This document shows positions 1 through 5,256 of a stretch of DNA of 8,126 nt, one piece after another. Numbering within the stretch: the first letter of the stretch is position 1; each line of letters begins with the position of its first letter. Position numbers and translations under genes: made by a program. The notes under the pieces were generated by a model. That model saw only the letters and a list, made by a program, of their open reading frames with translations. It was not told the DNA's origin and did not search any database. The DNA comes from Candidatus Mediterraneibacter colneyensis (GTDB taxonomy: Bacteria; Bacillota; Clostridia; Lachnospirales; Lachnospiraceae), in assembly GCA_019114745.1 (NCBI GenBank), contig DXEY01000103.1, positions 1 through 8,126 of the forward strand. The letters are read 5' to 3'.

Positions 1-39
1 AAGACGTGGAAAAGCAGCCGCAGCAGAGGAGGAATTACA

Positions 40-1227
40 GTGGATAACAGTCATTTTTCAAGCCTGATCAATGATTTTAAGCAGGGAATATTTGGAGCGC
101 TGAATGAGAAAAAGGATGAGCTGATACGGGCGGGACGCAAGGTCTATAACCTGTCCGTGGGAACGCCGGACTTTCAGCCGGCACCGCATGTGATCCGGGC
201 GATGCAGGATGCGTGCAAAGACCCGGAAAATTATAAATACTCGCTTGCCGACCTGCCGGAGTTATTAGAGGCAGTGAAATACCGGTATAAGAAGCGGTTT
301 GGAGTGGATGTGGAGACCGATGAGATCATGTCCGTCTACGGCTCGCAGGAGGCGATGGCGCATATCGGTATGATCTTCTGTGATCCGGGGGATGTGATCC
401 TTGTCCCAAATCCGGGATACCCGATGTTTGAGATGAGCGGAATTATGGCAAAGGCAGACGTGAGATACTACGACATAGAGGAGGAGAACGGGTATCTTCC
501 GGATCTTGAGAGCATTCCGGAGGACGTGCTCAAAAAGACAAAATACATGATCGTATCCTATCCGCTGAATCCGGTCTGTGTCTGTGCGCCGGACGAATTT
601 TATGAGAGGCTGATCGCATTTGCCAGAAAGAACGATATCGTGATCCTGCATGACAATGCATATTCTGATATTACGTTTACAGAAGAGGCGGGGAAATCCT
701 TCCTTGCATATGAGGGCGCAAAAGAGGTGGGCGTAGAGTTTTATTCCCTTTCCAAGTCCTATAACCTGACCGGGGCAAGGATCTCTTTTGTAGTGGGAAA
801 CCGGGATATCATCCGCAAATTCCGTCTCCTGAGATCACAGATCGACTACGGGATCTTCTATCCGGTGCAGTATGCAGCCATAGCGGCACTGACAGGCCCG
901 GACGACTTTATCGAAGAACAGAGAAAAGAATATGCCAGACGGAACAGCGCCCTGTGCGGGGGACTGAGACGGATCGGCTGGAATGTGCCGGACAGCCGGG
1001 GAACTATGTTTGTGTGGGCAAAGATCCCGGAAGGATACGCATCTTCGGCTGATTTCTGTATGGAACTGATGGAGAGGACAGGCGTGATCGTGACGCCGGG
1101 GAGCGCATTCGGTTCCAATGGAGAAGGATATGTGAGAATGGCGCTTGTCGTCAGTGTGGAAGTGATAAGCGAGATACTGGATGTCCTGGAAAACTCGGGG
1201 ATGTTTTCCGGGAAAGGACAGGGCTGA
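40..1227 (+). CDS. PLP-dependent aminotransferase, class I/II (fold type I)
   Basis: This is a complete 395-residue aminotransferase, a usual length for the family. It should move an amino group between an amino acid and a 2-oxo acid in the cytoplasm using pyridoxal phosphate. Visible landmarks are NPGYP (124-128), the cofactor-contacting Asn177 in PLNP, Asp205 and Tyr208 in HDNAY, the Schiff-base Lys239 in SLSKSYNLTGAR with Arg247, and the substrate-carboxylate Arg366 in GYVRMAL. The start is GTG, chosen because AGAGGAGG at 25-32 sits 7 bases upstream. One oddity is NPVC (177-180) where most relatives have NPTG. The sequence resembles enzymes often labelled LL-diaminopimelate or alanine/aspartate-type aminotransferases, but the substrate cannot be decided here. 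It is probably cotranscribed with the two genes that follow. The family is sure; the specificity is unknown. Confidence 0.93.
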   Translation: MDNSHFSSLINDFKQGIFGALNEKKDELIRAGRKVYNLSVGTPDFQPAPHVIRAMQDACKDPENYKYSLADLPELLEAVKYRYKKRFGVDVETDEIMSVYGSQEAMAHIGMIFCDPGDVILVPNPGYPMFEMSGIMAKADVRYYDIEEENGYLPDLESIPEDVLKKTKYMIVSYPLNPVCVCAPDEFYERLIAFARKNDIVILHDNAYSDITFTEEAGKSFLAYEGAKEVGVEFYSLSKSYNLTGARISFVVGNRDIIRKFRLLRSQIDYGIFYPVQYAAIAALTGPDDFIEEQRKEYARRNSALCGGLRRIGWNVPDSRGTMFVWAKIPEGYASSADFCMELMERTGVIVTPGSAFGSNGEGYVRMALVVSVEVISEILDVLENSGMFSGKGQG

Positions 1228-1260
1228 CCGTATTTTGGACAGAGGAAGAGAAAAGGAAAG

Positions 1261-1267
1261 AGAGGAG
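1261..1267 (+). promoter_or_regulatory. Ribosome binding site that sets the start of the FMN enzyme
   Basis: AGAGGAG lies 6 bases before the ATG at 1274. An in-frame ATG at 1181 would make the protein 31 residues longer, but it lies inside the aminotransferase gene, has no good ribosome binding site, and adds residues unlike the family. The start at 1274 is therefore preferred. Confidence 0.8.
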
Positions 1268-1273
1268 TTACCT

Positions 1274-2305
1274 ATGGATTACCAGCAGGTGATTGGAAAT
1301 GCGAGAGGCTGTATCGGGCCTTACTGCGAGGCATGTCCGGTCTGCAACGGGGCGGCGTGTAAGAATACGATGCCCGGGCCGGGGGCAAAAGGAACCGGCG
1401 AACTGGCAGTCCGCAATTACAGGAAATGGCAGGATGTCCGCATCAATATGGACACGATCTGCGAGCAGAGACCGGTCGATACTTCGATCGGGATTTTTGG
1501 AAAGAAGTTTGCGTCTCCGTTCTTTGCGGGCCCTGTAGGGGCAGTAAAGCTGCATTATGGAGAGAAATATACAGATCAGGAATATAATGAGATCCTCCTC
1601 AGAGGATGCGCCCAGAACGAGATCGCGGCGTTTACCGGTGATGGGACAGACTATCAGGTGATGATCGAAGCTACGGCTGCGATCGGAAAACTGAACGGCC
1701 AGGGCATCCCTACGGTTAAGCCCTGGGATCTGGATACGATAAGAGAAAAGATGGAGCTTGTAAAAGTGTCGGGCGCGTTCGCTGTGGCGATGGATATTGA
1801 CGCGGCAGGGCTTCCCTTCCTTCAGAATCTGAATCCTCCTGCCGGCAGCAAATCAGTAGAAGAGCTGAAAGAAATTGTAAAAATGGCTGAGATCCCGTTT
1901 ATCCTGAAAGGTATCATGACGCCGGGCGGGGCGCTCAAGGCGGCGGAAGCGGGAGTCCAGGGGATCGTCGTCTCCAACCACGGAGGCAGGGTTCTCGACC
2001 AGTGTCCGGCTACGGCAGAAGTACTGCCTCATATCGTCCGGGCAGTGAGAAACGCAGGCAGCCGGATGAAGATCTTCGCAGACGGCGGGATCCGCACCGG
2101 AGTTGATGTATTCAAGGCTCTTGCCCTGGGAGCTGATGCAGTGCTGATCGCGAGACCTTTTGTTACCGCAGTCTACGGAGGGGCGGAAGAAGGCGTGACA
2201 GCTTACTGCCGCAAGATCCAGTCCGAGCTCAAAGACACAATGCAGATGTGCGGCGCCTTCTCACTGGATGAGATCAGCGGCGATATGATCTGGAAATACG
2301 AATGA
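1274..2305 (+). CDS. FMN-dependent alpha-hydroxy-acid-oxidising family protein with Cys-rich N-terminus
   Basis: This 343-residue TIM-barrel flavoprotein belongs to the glycolate/lactate oxidase superfamily. The C-terminal half carries the family's FMN and catalytic signatures: Lys212 in LKGIM, catalytic-type His236 and Arg239 in SNHGGRVLD, DGGIR (270-274) and IARP (292-295, usually IGRP), plus Asp174. The N-terminal half is divergent. Five cysteines (13, 18, 21, 24, 29) form C-x4-C-x2-C-x2-C-x4-C, suggesting a metal or Fe-S site or redox thiols. By eye, the region equivalent to the WFQLY strand reads GIPTVKPW (144-151), so the active-site Tyr is missing, and the substrate-binding Arg after Asp174 also appears absent. 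I believe similar Cys-rich proteins are widespread in Clostridia and usually annotated only by superfamily. The substrate and electron acceptor are unknown. It starts 46 bases after the aminotransferase, whose 2-oxo-acid chemistry could be linked. Confidence 0.85.
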   Translation: MDYQQVIGNARGCIGPYCEACPVCNGAACKNTMPGPGAKGTGELAVRNYRKWQDVRINMDTICEQRPVDTSIGIFGKKFASPFFAGPVGAVKLHYGEKYTDQEYNEILLRGCAQNEIAAFTGDGTDYQVMIEATAAIGKLNGQGIPTVKPWDLDTIREKMELVKVSGAFAVAMDIDAAGLPFLQNLNPPAGSKSVEELKEIVKMAEIPFILKGIMTPGGALKAAEAGVQGIVVSNHGGRVLDQCPATAEVLPHIVRAVRNAGSRMKIFADGGIRTGVDVFKALALGADAVLIARPFVTAVYGGAEEGVTAYCRKIQSELKDTMQMCGAFSLDEISGDMIWKYE

Positions 2306-2320
2306 AAGGGAGAATAGCAG

Positions 2321-2833
2321 ATGAAAAGAGTTGCAAAATTTGAAAAAGTAAGTTTCGGGCAGTTTTCAGAAGCCTGGAAAGATACATTCGGGACAGAGGA
2401 TACAGAGCAGATCAAGTCCGTATACGATTCGGTCAGGCTTCCGAAAAGAGCAACGGCAGGCAGCGCAGGATACGATTTTTTCGCTCCGGCAGATATTACA
2501 CTGAAGCCGGGGGAGACCGTCAAGATCCCTACCGGTATCAGAGTGTGGATGGAGCCGGAGTGGGTGCTGAAATGCTATCCGAGAAGCGGGCTGGGATTTA
2601 AGTTCCGCCTTCAGCTCAACAACACAGTAGGCATCATTGACAGTGATTACTATTATTCTGACAATGAAGGACATATTTTTTCAAAGATCACGAACGACAG
2701 CAATGAGGATAAGACCGTAGAGATCAAAGCGGGAGAAGGATTCATGCAGGGGATCTTTGTGGAGTACGGGATCACGCTTGACGACGATGCGACCGCTGTG
2801 AGAAACGGGGGATTCGGGAGTACGACAAAATAG
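2321..2833 (+). CDS. dut: dUTP diphosphatase (dUTPase), trimeric family
   Basis: This 170-residue protein should hydrolyse dUTP to dUMP and pyrophosphate, keeping uracil out of DNA and supplying dUMP for thymidylate synthesis. All five motifs of trimeric dUTPases are present in order: AGSAGYD (46-52), PRSGLGFK (87-94), NTVGIIDSDY (101-110) with catalytic-type Asp107, GEGFMQGIF (138-146), and RNGGFGST (161-168) at the extreme C-terminus. It is longer than the roughly 140-150-residue minimal enzyme because of about 35 residues before the core, and the stretch after motif 3 departs from the usual YRGE. The start follows GGGAG at 2308-2312, 15 bases after the preceding stop, so it is probably translated from the same mRNA as the upstream pair. 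dCTP deaminase is a relative, but motif 5 and motif order favour dUTPase. Confidence 0.92.
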   Translation: MKRVAKFEKVSFGQFSEAWKDTFGTEDTEQIKSVYDSVRLPKRATAGSAGYDFFAPADITLKPGETVKIPTGIRVWMEPEWVLKCYPRSGLGFKFRLQLNNTVGIIDSDYYYSDNEGHIFSKITNDSNEDKTVEIKAGEGFMQGIFVEYGITLDDDATAVRNGGFGSTTK

Positions 2834-2840
2834 TACACGG

Positions 2841-2887
2841 TCTTACAAAAATGTCATAACTTTAAGAAAAACGTAAGAAGATATAAT
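2841..2887 (+). promoter_or_regulatory. Promoter region with TATAAT box and 11-bp-phased repeats
   Basis: A perfect TATAAT lies at 2882-2887, about 58 bases before the glycosyltransferase start. No good TTGACA is present at the right distance; the best is TTTAAG at 2861-2866 with a short 15-base spacer. Two adjacent 11-base units, beginning at 2861 and 2872, share TAAGAA at the same phase (2863-2868 and 2874-2879). TCTTAC at 2841-2846 is the inverted complement of GTAAGA at 2873-2878. A poor -35 box with one-turn tandem repeats is what OmpR/PhoB-type activated promoters look like. The -10 box is clear; the regulator is inference. Confidence 0.5.
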
Positions 2888-2910
2888 GGATGAACACAGA
2901 ATCTGCCATT

Positions 2911-2946
2911 ATACTGTATGGTATGGAAGGAGTTGCCATACAGTAT
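2911..2946 (+). promoter_or_regulatory. Perfect 11-bp inverted repeat enclosing the ribosome binding site
   Basis: ATACTGTATGG at 2911-2921 and CCATACAGTAT at 2936-2946 are exact reverse complements separated by 14 bases. The loop holds the ribosome binding site GGAAGGAG (2925-2932), and the right arm covers the first two bases of the ATG at 2945. In RNA this would form a stem-loop that exposes the ribosome binding site but pairs the start codon. In DNA each arm contains a near-palindrome (ATAC-T/A-GTAT), so it could equally be a pair of repressor operator sites 27 bp apart. No terminator follows dUTPase in this gap. Confidence 0.6.
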
Positions 2947-3622
2947 GAAATGGATCAAACGTCTGTGTTCTTTTCTTATAGTGAGCATTATAATCCTGCT
3001 TGGCGTGCTCTGCGTCAAAGGATATCAGGAGTACCGGGAAGCGCTGGATGAGAAAAGTGTAGAAGAGATGGCGGCAGAGATTGAGGCATCCTGTAATTAT
3101 ACGAAACTTGACGAGCTGCCCCAGACATATATTGACGCCGTGCTCGCGGTGGAAGACAAGCGGTTCTATTCCCATCCGGGCATTGATCCCATCGCGATCG
3201 GAAGGGCGCTGCTCAACGACATCCGGGCAGGCGCTTATGTCGAAGGCGGCAGCACGATCACCCAGCAGCTTGCGAAGAACCAGTATTTTAGCCAGGAGAA
3301 AAAGCTGGTGAGGAAAGCCGCCGAGATGTTCATGGCGTTTAAGATCGAATCCGTCCTGGATAAAGATAAGATACTGGAACTGTATGTAAACTCTATCTTT
3401 TACGGGAACGGCTATTACTGTGTGGCAGACGCTTCGGAGGGATACTTCGGAAAGAGTCCCTCAGAGATGGATTTTGACGAGTGTACCCTGCTTGCCGGCG
3501 TGCCGAATGCACCGTCAAACTACAATCCGGTCGCAAGCCCGGAACTTGCAAGAGAGCGTCAGGCACAGGTGCTGGAAAAAATGGAGAAGGCGGGCTATCT
3601 TGATAATAACAGAGGGAAGTAA
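2945..3622 (+). CDS. Monofunctional peptidoglycan glycosyltransferase (GT51)
   Basis: This 225-residue membrane-anchored enzyme should polymerise lipid II into glycan strands outside the cell membrane. Residues 1-7 are basic, followed by one membrane helix at about 8-25. The GT51 motifs are complete: AVEDKRFYSHPGID (68-81) with catalytic Glu70, GGSTITQQLAKNQYF (101-115), RKAAEMFMAFKIE (123-135) with the second conserved Glu127, ILELYVNSIFYGNG (143-156), and LLAGVPNAPSNYNP (182-195). The protein ends just after this domain, so there is no transpeptidase domain as in class A penicillin-binding proteins; it resembles the MtgA/SgtB type. The start at 2945 is preferred over an in-frame ATG at 2918, which has no ribosome binding site and places charged residues before the anchor. 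The spacer from AAGGAG to this ATG is long (12 bases). It appears to have its own promoter. Confidence 0.92.
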   Translation: MKWIKRLCSFLIVSIIILLGVLCVKGYQEYREALDEKSVEEMAAEIEASCNYTKLDELPQTYIDAVLAVEDKRFYSHPGIDPIAIGRALLNDIRAGAYVEGGSTITQQLAKNQYFSQEKKLVRKAAEMFMAFKIESVLDKDKILELYVNSIFYGNGYYCVADASEGYFGKSPSEMDFDECTLLAGVPNAPSNYNPVASPELARERQAQVLEKMEKAGYLDNNRGK

Positions 3623-3643
3623 AAGAGATTCTCTGCCTGTACC

Positions 3644-3673
3644 AGTATATTTGCGAGATTTCAGGGCAATCTA
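3644..3673 (+). promoter_or_regulatory. Candidate forespore promoter (sigma-G/F type)
   Basis: GTATA at 3645-3649 matches the GNATA-type -35 of sigma-G/F promoters. CAATCTA at 3667-3673, 17 bases downstream, matches 5 of 7 positions of the sigma-G -10 CATACTA. The overlapping bases 3664-3673 also fit the sigma-F -10 pattern GGNNANANTR with one mismatch, though at a spacing one base short. The predicted RNA start near 3680 leaves a short leader before the spore gene at 3717. This fits forespore expression, which is known for spoVA and ger genes. Confidence 0.45.
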
Positions 3674-3689
3674 ACCATAGACAATCTGC

Positions 3690-3701
3690 TGCCTTAAGGC
3701 A
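3690..3701. repeat. 12-bp perfect palindrome before the spore-protein ribosome binding site
   Basis: TGCCTTAAGGCA is its own reverse complement and ends four bases before the GGGGAAGG ribosome binding site (3705-3712) of the SpoVAF-like gene. It could be an operator half-pair or a very short leader hairpin (4-bp stem, TTAA loop). It could also be chance, since no second copy is seen. Confidence 0.35.
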
Positions 3702-3716
3702 AAAGGGGAAGGTGCT

Positions 3717-5084
3717 ATGGTAGAAAAAAACAGTAAAAAGCTCTATGCTTCTTTTGAAGAAAATATAAGATATATGAATCAGGTTCTCCCGGTGACAGAA
3801 AGTTTTGATGTGATCCGGCGGGATATGGTGATCGGCGGAAAGGCGTCCGTGTTCTATTACATTGACGGATTCATTAAAGATGAGGTCATGTTAAAGATCA
3901 TGGACTCTTTCCTTTCTGTCACGGAGGAAGATATGCCGGAGGATGCGGAAACATTTATTCAAAAGGAGGTTCCGTATATAGAGGTGGATATTGTCCGGGA
4001 TTTTGACCAGGTAATCCGAAACGTGCTGTCAGGTCCCGCGTGTCTCTTTATCGACGGATACGAGGAATGTATCATCCTGGACTGCCGTACCTATCCTGCC
4101 CGCAGTGTAGACGAGCCGGATAAAGACAAGTCCCTCCGCGGCTCCCGCGACGGCTTTGTGGAGACGATCGTCTTTAATACGGCGCTGATGAGAAGAAGGA
4201 TACGTGATCCCCATCTTGTGATGGAGATGACGGAGGCGGGGGAGGCATCGCGTACGGATATCGCGATCTGTTATATGAGCGACAGAGTAGATCGGGAATT
4301 ACTGGACAACCTGAAAAAGAGGATAGACAGCCTGCAGCTTGATGATCTCCGGATGAACCAGCAGAGTCTGGCGGAGGCTCTCTTTAAGAGAAAATGGTTC
4401 AATCCCTTCCCGAAGTTTAAATTTACCGAACGCCCGGACACCGCGGCAGCCTGCCTGCTGGAAGGCAAGGTAGTCATCCTGGTGGACAATTCCCCCTCGG
4501 CGATGATCCTGCCCACTTCCATACTGGATATGATCGAAGAGGCGAACGATTATTACTTTCCGACTGTAACAGCAGTTTATCTTAAGATTGCAAGAGCGTT
4601 GATCACATTTGCCACTGTGTTTTTTACTCCGCTGTATCTGCTCTTTATGCAGAATGAGGCGTGGATTCCCGAGGCGTTTGAGTTCATCGCTGTTCGTGAT
4701 ACGGTCAATATCCCGCTGATCTTTCAGTTCCTTCTGCTGGAGATCTCGATCGACGGACTGAGACTGGCGGCGATGAATACCCCTACGATGCTCAGCACGC
4801 CGCTGAGTGTGATCGCCGGTATCGTTATGGGAGAGTTCTCTGTGCAGTCCGGGTGGTTCAACTCAGAGATCATGCTCTATATGGCATTTGTAGCTGTGGC
4901 AAATTATACACAGCCGAATTTTGAACTGGGTTATGCGCTGAAATTCATGCGGCTGATGCTTCTCGTACTCACTGCGTTGTTTAACCTGTACGGATTTGTC
5001 GCAGGATGTATCCTGGTACTCTGCTTCCTGTTCTTTAATAAAACCTTGTCCGGGCGCAATTATATGAATATAAAACTGAATTGA
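3717..5084 (+). CDS. spoVAF: GerA-family spore membrane protein, SpoVAF-like
   Basis: This 455-residue protein has the GerA-family plan: a soluble N-terminal part (1 to about 285), then hydrophobic segments at about 287-311, 331-350, 362-372, 383-397 and 408-440. Stretches typical of the family include DCRTYPARS (122-130), RGSRDGFVE (141-149), NTALMRRRIRDP (154-165), FTERPDTAA (236-244) and LLEGKVVILVDNSPS (247-261). The wording of the last two and of RGSRDGF looks closer to SpoVAF than to GerAA germinant-receptor subunits. In Bacillus, SpoVAF sits in the spore inner membrane and, with FigP, forms an ion channel that amplifies germination signals; the same role here is inference. The protein stops about 15 residues after its last hydrophobic segment, shorter at the C-terminus than I expect for SpoVAF. 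No spoVA genes or receptor partners are adjacent. GGGGAAGG (3705-3712) supports the start. Confidence 0.85.
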   Translation: MVEKNSKKLYASFEENIRYMNQVLPVTESFDVIRRDMVIGGKASVFYYIDGFIKDEVMLKIMDSFLSVTEEDMPEDAETFIQKEVPYIEVDIVRDFDQVIRNVLSGPACLFIDGYEECIILDCRTYPARSVDEPDKDKSLRGSRDGFVETIVFNTALMRRRIRDPHLVMEMTEAGEASRTDIAICYMSDRVDRELLDNLKKRIDSLQLDDLRMNQQSLAEALFKRKWFNPFPKFKFTERPDTAAACLLEGKVVILVDNSPSAMILPTSILDMIEEANDYYFPTVTAVYLKIARALITFATVFFTPLYLLFMQNEAWIPEAFEFIAVRDTVNIPLIFQFLLLEISIDGLRLAAMNTPTMLSTPLSVIAGIVMGEFSVQSGWFNSEIMLYMAFVAVANYTQPNFELGYALKFMRLMLLVLTALFNLYGFVAGCILVLCFLFFNKTLSGRNYMNIKLN

Positions 5085-5096
5085 AATCTGCCGCAG

Positions 5097-5137
5097 ACAG
5101 CCTGTTTCTTCTGGACAGGCTGTTATTTAACATTTTT
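5097..5137 (+). terminator. Intrinsic terminator after the SpoVAF-like gene
   Basis: ACAGCCTGT at 5097-5105 pairs perfectly with ACAGGCTGT at 5115-5123, a 9-bp stem that can extend inward by two G-U pairs. It starts 12 bases after the stop codon and is followed by a T-rich but interrupted tract reaching TTTTT at 5133-5137. The stem is convincing; the tract is weaker than ideal. Confidence 0.65.
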
Positions 5138-5164
5138 ATCAAAATGTTAAAATATTTTGATAAA
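5126..5164. repeat. Two overlapping, mutually exclusive 11-bp inverted repeats
   Basis: Repeat A pairs TTTAACATTTT (5126-5136) with AAAATGTTAAA (5141-5151), loop of 4. Repeat B pairs TTTATCAAAAT (5135-5145) with ATTTTGATAAA (5154-5164), loop of 8. Both are exact, and they share 5141-5145, so only one can form at a time. Repeat B runs through the -35 box of the degV promoter, and the whole lies mostly upstream of the predicted RNA start. This favours protein binding to DNA over an RNA switch for degV. Transcripts reading through from upstream would, however, include both repeats. Confidence 0.6.
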
Positions 5165-5185
5165 TCACCTGAAAGGTGATATGAT
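5157..5185 (+). promoter_or_regulatory. Sigma-A promoter of degV with operator-like repeat in the spacer
   Basis: The -35 box TTGATA (5157-5162) and -10 box TATGAT (5180-5185) are each one mismatch from consensus, with the ideal 17-base spacer. Nearly the whole spacer is a perfect 7-bp inverted repeat, ATCACCT (5164-5170) and AGGTGAT (5174-5180), around GAA. A dyad filling the spacer is a classic repressor position. The RNA start is predicted near 5192, giving a leader of about 65 bases. Confidence 0.72.
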
Positions 5186-5203
5186 AAAAAAGAAATGAAT
5201 CCG

Positions 5204-5219
5204 GCACAGAAATCTGTGC
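5204..5219 (+). promoter_or_regulatory. Hairpin near the 5' end of the degV leader
   Basis: GCACAG (5204-5209) and CTGTGC (5214-5219) form a 6-bp stem with an AAAT loop, about 12 bases into the predicted leader. It does not cover the AGGAGG ribosome binding site (5242-5247). A stabilising 5' hairpin is one possible role; no riboswitch fold is evident. Confidence 0.4.
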
Positions 5220-5256
5220 GGGAGAAAGTTCAGTTTATATCAGGAGGAAAACCAGA

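Noticed and set aside
1..67. Tail of an upstream gene overlapping the aminotransferase start
   Set aside because: Two frames stay open from the left edge, ending at 47 and 67, but under 25 codons are visible and nothing distinguishes a real C-terminus from chance.
265..651. 128-residue minus-strand open frame inside the aminotransferase
   Set aside because: It lies wholly opposite conserved aminotransferase motifs and has no domain signature of its own.
3624..3634. Terminator after the glycosyltransferase (AGAGA-T-TCTCT)
   Set aside because: A 5-bp A/T-G/C mixed stem with a one-base loop and no T tract cannot act as an intrinsic terminator.
5039..5130. Frameshift truncating the SpoVAF-like C-terminus
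   Set aside because: No frame downstream of 5039 encodes a recognisable continuation of a GerA-family tail, and a terminator follows 12 bases after the stop, so the short end looks natural.
5126..5164. FabT/FabR-type fatty acid repressor site upstream of degV
   Set aside because: The half-sites ATCAAA and TTTGAT are present but in the opposite relative order and too far apart compared with the TTTGAT-N-ATCAAA pattern I recall for those regulators.
5186..5256. Riboswitch in the degV leader
   Set aside because: Only one short hairpin is present in about 65 bases, with no conserved aptamer core or expression-platform terminator.
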